Shown: positions 8,335 to 16,601, numbered from the stretch's first letter. The stretch is DNA of 19,908 nt from Chloroflexota bacterium (GCA_012798185.1 JAAZNS010000345.1:1-19908), one strand, 5' to 3'. Translations and numbers: made by a program. Notes: generated by a model from the sequence alone, not told the origin.

Positions 8335-9501
8335 ATGAAATGCCTGAATTTTAATTATTCCTGGAAACCAGGCAGATTATTTAAATCTTATATCAATCGG
8401 TTTTTAGTCTCGATAGTTCTTATATTAATCATATTGACTGCGTGTGGAAAACATGCGATCGACCCGGGTTCTGCAATCGAACAGATTGCCTCTATTCCTC
8501 GCTCGACCCGAACATCGCTGGTAGTTTTTGCGGCTGGCAGCCTGATTATCCCCTTTGACCATCTTGAGAAAGCCTTCGAAGCCCGATATCCAGATATCGA
8601 CGTAAAATCCGAATACCATGGTAGCATACAGGTTATCCGTCATGTCAGCGAGCTTCATGAAGACATCGACGTGGTAGCTACAGCTGATGCATCATTGATA
8701 CCTATGCTGATGTATGCAGTCGATAATCCTGAAACCGGCAAACCATATTCTAATTGGTATATATCATTCGCTACCAATAAATTGGCGATTGCTTATACTG
8801 AAAACAGTAAGTATGCTGAAGAGATAAACAGTAACAATTGGTATGAAGTGCTTTCTCGTAACGATGTTCGGGTGGGAATTGCTGATCCGCGCTTTGATGC
8901 CTCTGGCTATCGCGCATTAATGGCATTTGCCCTGGCAAACAATTATTATCAAAAACCAAAGATCTTTGCCAATATGTTTAATGGGCGGTTTGCCAACCCG
9001 GTAACAATTTTCACGGATGATGAACAAACGAGCATCACCGTTCCTGAAATATTCGATAGTAAACCAGAAACCGGATTGCTGGTGCGCGGGGCAAGTATCC
9101 AATTGTTGGCGTTGCTCGAATCGGATGATTTGGATTATGCATTCGAATATGAGAGTGTGATCCAGCAGCACGGAATGAAAATGGTGGCTTTACCCGATGC
9201 CATAAATCTTGGCGATGGAACCTATAATTCAGCATATAAACAGGTGGTTGTAGAACTCGATTTCCGCCGCTTTGCCTCGGTAAGACCTGAATTTCGCGGG
9301 GAACAGATTGGCTATGGCATTACGATTCCCTCTTCGGCAATTCATCCGAAAGAGGCTGAACAATTTATTGCCTTTCTGCTAAGTCCCGAAGGAAGAGCGG
9401 TTATGCAGAATGATTATCATCCCATATTCAGCCAGCCAATCGGTGATAGTTATGCCAATATCCCCGCTGAATTACAGATATTATGCAAATCAAACCCGTA
9501 A
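8335..9501 (+). CDS. wtpA: Tungstate/molybdate ABC transporter substrate-binding lipoprotein, WtpA-like
   Basis: Exported oxyanion-binding protein. After a hydrophobic segment ending in the lipobox ILTAC comes the binding-protein fold: VVFAAGSLIIPFDHLEKAFE, HGSIQVIRHVSEL, DVVATADASLIP, NWYISFATNKLAIAYT, INSNNWYEVL, VGIADPRFDASGYRALMA, LDYAFEYESVIQQHG and GYGITIPSSA, close to archaeal-type WtpA. The Asp of FDASGYR and a Glu of AFEYES correspond to the carboxylates that give octahedral tungstate coordination in WtpA/ModA proteins of this group. The frame opens at ATG 8230, but that gives an unusually long charged leader; ATG 8335 leaves 36 residues before the lipidated Cys. Neither start has a good ribosome-binding site. 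wtpB follows after 12 bases. Family is sure; tungstate versus molybdate preference is inferred. Confidence 0.88.
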   Translation: MKCLNFNYSWKPGRLFKSYINRFLVSIVLILIILTACGKHAIDPGSAIEQIASIPRSTRTSLVVFAAGSLIIPFDHLEKAFEARYPDIDVKSEYHGSIQVIRHVSELHEDIDVVATADASLIPMLMYAVDNPETGKPYSNWYISFATNKLAIAYTENSKYAEEINSNNWYEVLSRNDVRVGIADPRFDASGYRALMAFALANNYYQKPKIFANMFNGRFANPVTIFTDDEQTSITVPEIFDSKPETGLLVRGASIQLLALLESDDLDYAFEYESVIQQHGMKMVALPDAINLGDGTYNSAYKQVVVELDFRRFASVRPEFRGEQIGYGITIPSSAIHPKEAEQFIAFLLSPEGRAVMQNDYHPIFSQPIGDSYANIPAELQILCKSNP

Positions 9502-9513
9502 TATACCATCGGT

Positions 9514-10305
9514 ATGACTCGCAAATTTAATTTTTTAGATAAAGTATTTTTATTATTGAGCGGGCTTATCTTGCTGATGGTGTTATTGCCATTGGTAAGC
9601 GTCTTATTGGGATTATCTCCTCAACAATTATCCGCAGCACTAACAGATTCTGAAGTGCTGGATGCAATAGGATTGACATTCAGCGCAGCAGCTATTGCCA
9701 CCGGACTGGCATTAATCGGCGGGGTGCCGCTGGCATATTTATTGGCTCGGCGTGATTTTTGGGGAAAATCCCTGGTTGAGGCGGTGATAAACCTTCCAGT
9801 GGTTGTGCCGCATACCGCTGCAGGAATTGCTCTATTGCTGGTTTTTGGCAGACAGGGTCTGATTGGTAAATTTCTTTATCCTTTAGGGTTGACTTTTACA
9901 GATAACTTGGGCGGTATCGTAATTGCCATGCTGTTTGTTAGCCTGCCCTTTCTGATTAATGCCAGCCGGGAAGCATTTGCTCTGGTTGATAAGGAATTGG
10001 AATTAGCAGCCTTTTCTGATGGCGCTTCGCCATGGCAGGCTTTTTGGTATGTGACCCTGCCGCTGGTATGGCGAGGCATAGCAAGCGGGGCGATGATGAT
10101 GTGGGCACGCGGTATCAGTGAATTTGGGGCGGTTGTTATTCTGGCATATCACCCAAAAACAGCGCCCGTATTGATCTTTCAGCGCTTCGAAGGGTTTGGA
10201 TTAAAAGCTGCTCAGCCGGTGGCAGCTTTGCTCATTCTGACGGTGTTGTTTGTGTTTGTTATTTTACATTGGGTTTCGAAGGCGAAAGATCAACAAGTAT
10301 CATAA
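9514..10305 (+). CDS. wtpB: Tungstate/molybdate ABC transporter permease, WtpB/ModB-like
   Basis: A 263-residue inner-membrane permease with about six hydrophobic segments. Motifs are LPVVVPHTAAGIALLLVFG and the EAA-loop ELELAAFSDGASPWQAFWYVTLPL, which contacts the ATPase. A typical ModB/WtpB C-terminal part follows (GISEFGAVVILAYHPKTAPVLIF, FEGFGLKAAQPVAALL). It forms the channel for tungstate/molybdate delivered by WtpA. It starts at ATG 9514, 12 bases after wtpA, so the pair is cotranscribed. The expected third gene, the ATPase WtpC/ModC, does not follow; instead there is a long gene-poor stretch, and a decayed copy of this gene's 3' end lies at 11912-12157. An ATPase supplied from another locus is the simplest explanation. 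Confidence 0.9.
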   Translation: MTRKFNFLDKVFLLLSGLILLMVLLPLVSVLLGLSPQQLSAALTDSEVLDAIGLTFSAAAIATGLALIGGVPLAYLLARRDFWGKSLVEAVINLPVVVPHTAAGIALLLVFGRQGLIGKFLYPLGLTFTDNLGGIVIAMLFVSLPFLINASREAFALVDKELELAAFSDGASPWQAFWYVTLPLVWRGIASGAMMMWARGISEFGAVVILAYHPKTAPVLIFQRFEGFGLKAAQPVAALLILTVLFVFVILHWVSKAKDQQVS

Positions 10306-10829
10306 CGATGGGTGGTAAGCTGTTAACTATGTGGTACAGGTTATAAGAATAAAACCCAACTTGTTTTTCCACACCCTTCTTGTCTAATTATTTACGAGGT
10401 GTATAATAAAAATCCAAAGGTATCGCGCCCTCCAGGCGGTCTGCCTGCCAGCAGCTTACGGTATTTATCCTGTTGCCAGAGAAACGAGAGCGCGAATATG
10501 CCCGCACCAGAATCTTCAAAAAACACCAGCAGAACCTGAAAGGTCTCAAAGGTTGCAAGTTATCCTTGGTACCCTTTGTGGTTTCGTGTTTTTTATAAAA
10601 CGCGGGTTAAAGAATACGCTCAAGCGAATTATAACTTGCTCCACTGCACCGGTGAGCGATCAACCCCAAAATGGCATGACGGCATTCTCAGATTGGCTAA
10701 TGGGGCGGAATATGGAGCCGACGATGGTGAAAATACGCCATTCTACCGCCTGACGGCAAGTGGAGTAATAAAGCACATTAATTTGCGCCTATCTTCAAGG
10801 CATGTAATTGCCCCTTGCAAGTCAGGAGC
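10306..10829. other. Gene-poor stretch after wtpB
   Basis: No convincing gene is seen. A promoter-like pair lies at 10380-10407 (TTGTCT, 16 bases, TATAAT). A small hairpin CAGGC/GCCTG sits at 10433-10447. An open frame 10576-10836 (86 codons) ends with TAG just at the start of the attC-like structure, as cassette genes often do, but it has no recognisable family and no clear ribosome-binding site. The first ~45 bases after wtpB resemble the sequence after the decayed wtpB copy (12158-12200), so they belong to the duplicated block. Confidence 0.4.
10380..10407 (+). promoter_or_regulatory. Possible sigma70-like promoter in the wtpB downstream region
   Basis: TTGTCT (10380-10385), a 16-base spacer and a perfect TATAAT (10402-10407) form a plausible promoter. 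What it would transcribe is unclear: the open frame at 10576-10836 or a non-coding RNA. Chance is possible in AT-rich DNA. Confidence 0.3.
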
Positions 10830-10830
10830 A

Positions 10831-10963
10831 TACTAGAAAAACCTGCAGCGGACGGGCGATCCGGGGGCTGCCTAGCTCGAAGGGTTTCTGTACTGAAAAA
10901 CGTTTTCTAGTTTTGCTTATTTTTTGCATAGGTCCCGCCCCGCTGTGATGTTAGACGTTGGGC
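10831..10963 (+). other. Integron attC-like recombination site (degenerate)
   Basis: A long imperfect hairpin. CAGCGG (10846-10851) pairs with CCGCTG (10940-10945); after an asymmetric bulge CGGG (10853-10856) pairs with CCCG (10934-10937), and CC/GG continue at 10861-10862 and 10931-10932. On the right flank GTTAGAC (10950-10956) matches the attC core GTTRRRY, and GTTGGGC (10957-10963) matches again. The left partner would be YCTAAC; here CTAGAAAAACC (10833-10843) differs from it at two bases. Unpaired bases in the stem and a long variable tip with gAAAACGTTTT-like dyad are features of attC sites. Recognised by eye only. Confidence 0.4.
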
Positions 10964-11001
10964 GGTTTGGATAATTAATATAATAAACAAGGAGATAAGC
11001 T

Positions 11002-11616
11002 ATGTGTCATCTGAATAAATCAATCGTAGGGCTGTCTCTGACCGTTGGTCTTTTCATCTTGGCGGCTTGTTCCGCACCTGCATCACAGAGTAACCCACCG
11101 CAGTCACAGCTCACCACAGCTGTTGTCAACACGGAACAATTGCAGTACGACGACCCCTTTGCATATTGTGCGGCTGTGGGGACTATCGATACACCCGATG
11201 AGCAATACACTGGGCTCAAGATGCCGGATTCTATTGTGCAAGCCATGATCGCACAAGGGATTGTTTCGGCTGATGCACCGGAAGAGTTTCAGCAGAACGC
11301 AGTTTGGCGATGTATGAATGCCAGCGTGTGGGTCTGCCATTTTGGAGCCAATCTCCCTTGCTTGGAAAAAGCCGATATGTCGCAAGTACCGACCTCGGAA
11401 ATGGAAGATTTTTGTAAATCAAATCCCACAGCAGACAGCATTCCCGCTGCTGTGACCGGACGAGCGACGATATACGAATGGAAATGTAATGCCGGGAAAC
11501 CGGAAGTAATTCGGCAAGTTCTGCAAGTTGACCCACAAGGATATTTGGCTGACTTTTGGTATGAGGTGACGACCCAGCCAATTGAGAGTGTCGGTGCAGC
11601 CCGGATCGAATTTTAG
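11002..11616 (+). CDS. Cys-rich lipoprotein of unknown function
   Basis: A 204-residue protein with a lipoprotein signal peptide (lipobox LFILAAC, Cys23) and a Ser/Gln/Thr-rich linker. The globular part carries six further cysteines (56, 104, 112, 120, 138, 162), which could form three disulfides outside the membrane. Recognisable stretches are DPFAYCAAVGTIDTPDEQY, FQQNAVWRCMN and VTGRATIYEWKC; I know similar conserved lipoproteins without assigned function. The ribosome-binding site AAGGAG (10989-10994) sits seven bases before the ATG. The gene begins 46 bases after an attC-like core, a spacing usual for integron cassette genes. It stands alone, with decayed or structured DNA on both sides, which suggests acquisition or rearrangement here. 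No enzymatic motif seen. Confidence 0.75.
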   Translation: MCHLNKSIVGLSLTVGLFILAACSAPASQSNPPQSQLTTAVVNTEQLQYDDPFAYCAAVGTIDTPDEQYTGLKMPDSIVQAMIAQGIVSADAPEEFQQNAVWRCMNASVWVCHFGANLPCLEKADMSQVPTSEMEDFCKSNPTADSIPAAVTGRATIYEWKCNAGKPEVIRQVLQVDPQGYLADFWYEVTTQPIESVGAARIEF

Positions 11617-11911
11617 CCTGAGAGGCTGACATGGTTCACCAATGGCTGCCTTGAGGTGCGGACCATCCGGTGGTTTGTGGCGGCGGGGTAGGTTAGCCAG
11701 CTGTTAACCAACTGGTTGTTCACTGTACCCGCTGCCGATAACACCATTCGACGCCGTGTTGAATATTACCGGTGCCGACACGCGGGGTTTTTCGTTCAAC
11801 CCCGAACAATATTGGCGTAGTGCCCTGCCTGTGTGCCAGGGCGTGGAATTTTTCGCACAAAGCAGGGCACTGTCTTTTGATTCGCTGAGCAAGCTTTTTT
11901 GAACTTTAACT
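11617..11911. other. Non-coding stretch with strong hairpins
   Basis: No gene is seen. Two clear dyads stand out: CGGGGTT (11783-11789) with AACCCCG (11798-11804), and AGTGCCCTGC (11819-11828) with GCAGGGCACT (11862-11871). Inside the second, TGTGC and GCACA can pair again. Neither is followed directly by a T-run, so they are not classical terminators. Weak similarity to wtpB seems to begin near 11873. Confidence 0.5.
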
Positions 11912-12157
11912 ATGCCGCTGGCATAGCGAGGCGTGGTAAGCGGGGCAATCTTGCAGGTACGCATTATCAGCGAATTTGGGGCAGTCGTTACTCTGGCATA
12001 TCACCCAATAATAGCGCCGCTATTGATCTTCGAGAGCTTCGAAGGATTTGGATTGAAAGCTGTCTATCCGGCGGTGGTGTTACTCATTCTGCCGGTTGTT
12101 AGTGTTTGTTTGTATTGGATTTCAAAGCCGAAAGATCAACAAGAATCAGAGCCATAG
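11912..12157 (+). pseudogene. Decayed copy of the 3' end of wtpB
   Basis: This segment parallels wtpB 10057-10305 almost base for base. Shared protein stretches are ISEFGAVV-LAYHP--AP-LIF, FEGFGLKA, and near the end SK-KDQQ. The codon for the Trp in wtpB LPLVWRG is a stop (TAG) here, a 3-base deletion occurs just before ISEFGAV, and there is another small deletion near the C-terminus. The upstream three quarters of the permease are missing or unrecognisable, though traces may reach back to about 11873. Similarity continues past the stop codon for about 40 bases on both copies, so the duplicated block included the 3' flank. It is a gene remnant, from a local duplication or from a lost second transporter locus. 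Confidence 0.8.
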
Positions 12158-12222
12158 GAGATAAGCTATGTGCTATGGGCTATAAGTTATTCCCGTTGAA
12201 TCACTTACGTATAGCCTAAGGT

Positions 12223-15200
12223 TTAATGCTTCTCTCCCCCCAACCGCCATATCTTTTCCGCTCTTAACGATGCTTCTTCGGCGTCGGGAATGAGTTCAAC
12301 GATGCCCTCGATGGCATATGGCCCTTTGTCAGTTAAAGCTGAGCGAAAACGGTCATAAATCGCTTTTGAGATAATGATATTGACCACCCCCTCCAAATCT
12401 TCTAACGCCATGAAATATATCTGATCGCCGCGGCTGGTGAAAGCCCGCCGCCAGCTTTGACGTACCCCTGCCACGCGCAGGCGCTGCCCAGAACGCCCGG
12501 CAACGTCCACACTGGTGACAACACCCAATTGTTCCGCCTCCCCGGCAACCAGTTCGAGAGGATGGAATTCTACACTCAAGCCGAGAAGCGCTTCTTGATG
12601 GGCAGCTTTTTCAACCGGAGTCCAATCCAGTTGGTCTTTATCTGGCTGCTCATTGTCTCCTAAATTGAATAACGCCATTTGCCCTCTTTGGATTTTGGTT
12701 GATTTTAAACGGTGTATCAATTCCGGGATTACCCCAAAACCCTGCAGCGCCCCAACTTCGATCAGGTTTTGAGCTTCCCGCGGGCGCGGATCACCGCGGG
12801 ATAAAAAATCTTCCAAAGTATGGAAGGGGCGTTCACTTAGAATCCGTTTTATCGTCCGCCGGGTGAGATCTTTCACCTGATCCAATCCCATGAAAAGGGT
12901 CGGTTTACCGTTCAAATAATGCAGGCTGAATTCTCTTTGTGAATAATTGATATGCGGCGGACGTAAATCCAGCCCAAGCCGGCGGGCTTCCATTAAGTAT
13001 ACTCTTTGACTGTAATACCCTCCCCAATTTGCTAATACGGCTGCTATAAATTCACCCGGGTGGTGGGTTTTACACCAGGCAGAGCGCCATGAAATTTGAG
13101 CATAAGAAGCAGCATGCGCTTTTGGAAAACCATACCCTGCAAAAGCTGCCATCATTTCCCATACTCTTTCGGCAGTTTCGACCGGTATTCCACTGTGTTC
13201 CAGCGCTCCGGCGATAAATTTTTCTTTCAGGGTTTGCATTTGCTTGCCGGGGTCGAAATGACTCATCGCCCGCCGCAGCAGATCGGATTCTGCCAGGCTC
13301 AGCCCTGCCAGTTCATGAGCAATCCGCAGAACTTGTTCTTGGTATAAGATTACGCCATAGGTGTCGTCCAGTAATTTACTTAATGCAGGGTGCAGATGAG
13401 CCACAGCTTCTGTTCCCAGGTGGCGGCGCACAAAGGCATCTTTTAATCCGCCGCTTAGCGGACCGGGACGATATAACGCCAATGCAGCCAGCACATCTTC
13501 CACACTGTGAGCCTGGATTTCCCGTAATGTGGCGCGCATGCCGGGGCTTTCGATTTGAAAACATCCAATAGTGTGCCCGGTGCGTACCGTTTGCGCCGTC
13601 TCCAGATCGTCATCTGGAATGGCATTCAGAATATCCAGCCGGGCGGGCTGGGGAGGGGCATGCTGTTTACGCAGTCCATCAGCGACATCTCCCAGCACGC
13701 TTAAACCCCTTATGCCTAACAGGTCAATCTTAACCAAGCCCAGGCGCTGGATGGAATCCAGGTCGAATTGGGTAATGACGATGCCATTGTTGGAAATTTG
13801 GGTGGGCGCCAGTTCTGTCATTTTTCCCGGAGAAATAACTACGCCGCCGGCATGCACTGAAAGATGGTGTGGTTTTCCACGCAGGGCAGCAGCCTGGGTG
13901 AAAATCTGTTGATATTTTGGTGCGGGGTAGCGTTCAATCAATTCAGCAAATGGCGATACCCCTACTGGCTGTGATGAACCAGGCGGGCCCCACCAGCGGT
14001 GAGGTAGCGCATTAATCAGGGTACTGATTTGCGAAGCAGGCAATCCATGCGCTTTGGCTGTTTCTCGTAGCGCCGAGCGCGAGCGGAAGCGGTTTATCGT
14101 TCCCACCATCGCTACCCGATCATCGCCATAAGTATCATAGACATGGCGGATGACCTTCGAGCGCCGGTGTGAGCATAGATCCGTATCGATATCTGGCGGT
14201 GTGGAACGCGCCGGATTGAGAAAACGCTCGAAATACAGGTTGAGACGTAAAGGGTCGGGGGTGGTAATGCCCAGGCAATGCGCCACCAGCGAGGAGGAAG
14301 CGGAGCCTCGCGAAGCCACGGGCACATCCGCCTGATAGGCAAAAGCGATGATCTTTTCCATGATCAAGAAGAGTGAGGCGTAATCTCGTTCGGTAATTAC
14401 CGCCAGTTCATGTTCAAGGCGGTTTACGATATCTTGAGTAAGTTCTCCATACAGCCGTTTTGCGCCGTCGTACGCTTTTTGGCGCAGAGCCTGCTCTGGA
14501 GAAAGGTTTTGCGGTAGATGCACCTTGGGAAAATGCGGCTGTCCTAGAGGAAGCTGAAGATTACATCGAGCGGAAATTTCATGGGTGGTTTCGAGGGCTT
14601 GCGGGATATCTGTAAAACGTTTACTCATCTCCGAGGGGGATAAGAAAAACGCCCCAGCAGGAGCAACTTCATTTTCCGGGATTTTATCCAGGGTACAATT
14701 CAAGCGCATAGCACTGACCAATTTCTGCAGTTTGGCATCTTCGACCTTCAGGTAATGAACCGGGTGAGTGGCTACCGCTGGCAGGCGAAGTTGATCTGCC
14801 AGCTCAACCAAAGGCGCTGAAAGGTCGTTGGTTCCGTCAAGTCTCTGCACTTCGATGTAAAAACGCTCTGGGAAGAGTTCACTCAGGCGCTGTATATATT
14901 CTCGAGCCAGGCGGTGATGGGGTGAAGAAATCCATTTTGATATCAGTCCTTGTTCACCGCCGCTCAGGCAGATCAAACCGCGGGTATCCGCTGCTAATTG
15001 GTCAAATGGCAGCGACATAGCTCGCATATATTGAGGGTTGGTCATCAATTCACTGCTTAAACGGCAGAGGTTCCCCCAGCCTGTCATGTCCATAGCCAGT
15101 AAAACCAGAAAACCAGATTGGGGTGAAATCTCCCTGTTTCCGGCGGGGAGGTCATTTGCTATTCCTGGCGGCGGCTGAACAGGCAATTCCACCCCAAGAA

Positions 15201-15381
15201 CAGGCTGCACGCCGGCTTCCTGACAGGCATCGTAGAACTCGATAGCGCCGGTGAGACCGCAGATATCGGTGAGTGCTAAAGCCGGCATGCCGTATTGAGC
15301 TGCTGTTTGCGCCAATTCCTTGGGTGAAGGTAGCCCCCGTAAAAACGAATAATACGAGTAGGTGTGCAGGTGGACAAACAT
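12223..15381 (-). CDS. dnaE2: DNA polymerase III alpha subunit, DnaE2-like (probably error-prone)
   Basis: A family C DNA polymerase of 1052 residues. Order: PHP domain (MFVHLHTYSYYSFLRG, residues 1-210), polymerase core with DxD in PPDIDTDL (Asp399, Asp401) and the third catalytic Asp553 in VKIDLLGIRGL, then YQEQVLRIAHELAG, YGFPKAHAASYA, a helix-hairpin-helix region, the clamp-binding motif QMALF (901-905) and a C-terminal OB-fold. It lacks the tau-binding tail of replicative DnaE (about 1160 residues), which fits DnaE2/ImuC, the translesion enzyme; a short replicative DnaE is the alternative. In the PHP domain, LTDICGL replaces the usual TDH and ATHPVHY replaces NDVHY, so metal-dependent proofreading is unlikely. 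The start is set at ATG 15381 because homology begins there. A TATAAT (- strand, 15394-15399) lies just upstream. No imuB or lexA is nearby. Confidence 0.88.
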   Translation of the reverse strand: MFVHLHTYSYYSFLRGLPSPKELAQTAAQYGMPALALTDICGLTGAIEFYDACQEAGVQPVLGVELPVQPPPGIANDLPAGNREISPQSGFLVLLAMDMTGWGNLCRLSSELMTNPQYMRAMSLPFDQLAADTRGLICLSGGEQGLISKWISSPHHRLAREYIQRLSELFPERFYIEVQRLDGTNDLSAPLVELADQLRLPAVATHPVHYLKVEDAKLQKLVSAMRLNCTLDKIPENEVAPAGAFFLSPSEMSKRFTDIPQALETTHEISARCNLQLPLGQPHFPKVHLPQNLSPEQALRQKAYDGAKRLYGELTQDIVNRLEHELAVITERDYASLFLIMEKIIAFAYQADVPVASRGSASSSLVAHCLGITTPDPLRLNLYFERFLNPARSTPPDIDTDLCSHRRSKVIRHVYDTYGDDRVAMVGTINRFRSRSALRETAKAHGLPASQISTLINALPHRWWGPPGSSQPVGVSPFAELIERYPAPKYQQIFTQAAALRGKPHHLSVHAGGVVISPGKMTELAPTQISNNGIVITQFDLDSIQRLGLVKIDLLGIRGLSVLGDVADGLRKQHAPPQPARLDILNAIPDDDLETAQTVRTGHTIGCFQIESPGMRATLREIQAHSVEDVLAALALYRPGPLSGGLKDAFVRRHLGTEAVAHLHPALSKLLDDTYGVILYQEQVLRIAHELAGLSLAESDLLRRAMSHFDPGKQMQTLKEKFIAGALEHSGIPVETAERVWEMMAAFAGYGFPKAHAASYAQISWRSAWCKTHHPGEFIAAVLANWGGYYSQRVYLMEARRLGLDLRPPHINYSQREFSLHYLNGKPTLFMGLDQVKDLTRRTIKRILSERPFHTLEDFLSRGDPRPREAQNLIEVGALQGFGVIPELIHRLKSTKIQRGQMALFNLGDNEQPDKDQLDWTPVEKAAHQEALLGLSVEFHPLELVAGEAEQLGVVTSVDVAGRSGQRLRVAGVRQSWRRAFTSRGDQIYFMALEDLEGVVNIIISKAIYDRFRSALTDKGPYAIEGIVELIPDAEEASLRAEKIWRLGGEKH

Positions 15382-15514
15382 GGGTATGGCATAATTATAG
15401 CCTGCAAAGGAAGATAACGCGCCATTACCAACACATCGATCTATTTGCGCATTAATAAATTTCAATCTCGAAGCATTTGATAGAAATCGAAACACTTCAA
15501 CAATTTTGTGCAAG

Positions 15515-16495
15515 TTAATGGGTATTCTTGTTATGGGGGTCGAATTGCAGGCGGTATTCCCTGGGTGAAAAGCCAAAGCGTTTTTTGAACGCCCGGCAAA
15601 AATGCGCCGAGTCATTAAAGCCCCAATGAAAAGCAATATCCGTAATATTTTTCCTTGTCCCAGTTCGAACAAGCTCGCTGCGGCAGCGTTCCAGACGGCG
15701 CTCAAGGATCCAATGGGATACTGAAAATTTATCTTCCTTGAATAAAAAATGCAGATAACGTACAGAAATTCCAAAATGCCGGGCAATATTTTGCGGATTG
15801 AGATCAGTGTTGTCGAGATTTTCTTCGATAAAATCTTTGATTCTCGAAATTAAATTCGCTCCTGTCACCCCCACAATCATTGTGGATTCGCTCCATAAAC
15901 ACGCCGAGATTAAATCCAGTACGGTCTCAGTTGCAGCATGCTCTTGGCGCGAATCGATAGAGCCCGCCTGCAAACTCAATGCCGAAATGAGAGAAGATGT
16001 CACCGCGCCTAGCCCACTCTGCCAATCAATTGTTTTACCCACCAGGTTGTCTACGTGTGGCAGGGTATTGCGCATTCGACTTTGGGGGACAAATAAAGTG
16101 ATTTTTTTAACTTTTGAATATAGACGGAAGCTGGTTGGAATAGTAGTATCCCACAATAGAAAATTGCCGGGTTTTAATAAAGCGTAATTGCCGCGGCATT
16201 CTACACTTTCGTTCCCCATCAACATAAGGAGCAAGCCATAATAAGCCACATTATCAAAAGCAATTTCATAATTTCCCCTAATCCCGCTACAGGGATCGCA
16301 GATACAGCGTACTACTCTCAAATCTCCCAATAAGCCCATCTCTAAATCCCCCAAATAACCTTCTGCTTGATTTTTTTCCAAAGACCAACGCAGATGGGAA
16401 TCGTTCAACATCGCTTGCCAGGCATCATAGCGCTCGTGTATCCGAACTGGCTGGGTGGACCAACTCAGCACATGACGCTTTTGTTCAGCCTGCAT
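15515..16495 (-). CDS. AraC/XylS-family transcriptional regulator
   Basis: A 326-residue activator-type protein. Residues about 1-200 form a cupin-like ligand domain of the FeaR/NphR type (AraC_binding_2: LSWSTQPVRIHERYDAW, YYGLLLMLMG, LKPGNFLLWDTTIPTSFRLYSKV). Residues about 220-320 contain the double helix-turn-helix: LNPQNIARHFGISVRYLHFLFK and ITDIAFHWGFNDSAHFCRAFKKRFGFSPREYR. It starts at ATG 16495 with AGGAGA nine bases upstream (16505-16510). It is divergent from the thiolase operon with a 168-base shared intergenic region, the usual layout for an activator beside its target. FeaR-type relatives respond to aromatic or amine-derived compounds; the ligand here is unknown. The dnaE2-like gene lies 133 bases downstream on the same strand and is probably independent. 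Confidence 0.88.
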   Translation of the reverse strand: MQAEQKRHVLSWSTQPVRIHERYDAWQAMLNDSHLRWSLEKNQAEGYLGDLEMGLLGDLRVVRCICDPCSGIRGNYEIAFDNVAYYGLLLMLMGNESVECRGNYALLKPGNFLLWDTTIPTSFRLYSKVKKITLFVPQSRMRNTLPHVDNLVGKTIDWQSGLGAVTSSLISALSLQAGSIDSRQEHAATETVLDLISACLWSESTMIVGVTGANLISRIKDFIEENLDNTDLNPQNIARHFGISVRYLHFLFKEDKFSVSHWILERRLERCRSELVRTGTRKNITDIAFHWGFNDSAHFCRAFKKRFGFSPREYRLQFDPHNKNTH

Positions 16496-16601
16496 TCCAG
16501 TTTATCTCCTCTCGAGAATCCTGCTTTGTGAATTGATTGATATTGCGCTCTTAATCAAATGATTCTGCACACTCAGTCAAGATTTCTCCGTGATTTTCTC
16601 A

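Noticed and set aside
10553..10836. Two overlapping short + strand frames after wtpB
   Set aside because: No family resemblance and no good start signal. Only the frame ending at 10836 is mentioned, because its stop coincides with the attC-like edge.
11231..11632. 133-codon - strand frame across the Cys-rich lipoprotein gene
   Set aside because: It lies opposite a gene with a signal peptide, lipobox and ribosome-binding site, and its product shows no recognisable features.
11819..11871. Hairpin as rho-independent terminator of the lipoprotein gene
   Set aside because: The loop is long and no T-run follows the stem directly.
15382..15786. N-terminal extension of the polymerase frame up to an ATG at 15786
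   Set aside because: The extra 135 residues overlap the AraC-type gene and look like translated non-coding sequence; the PHP domain begins at the ATG at 15381.
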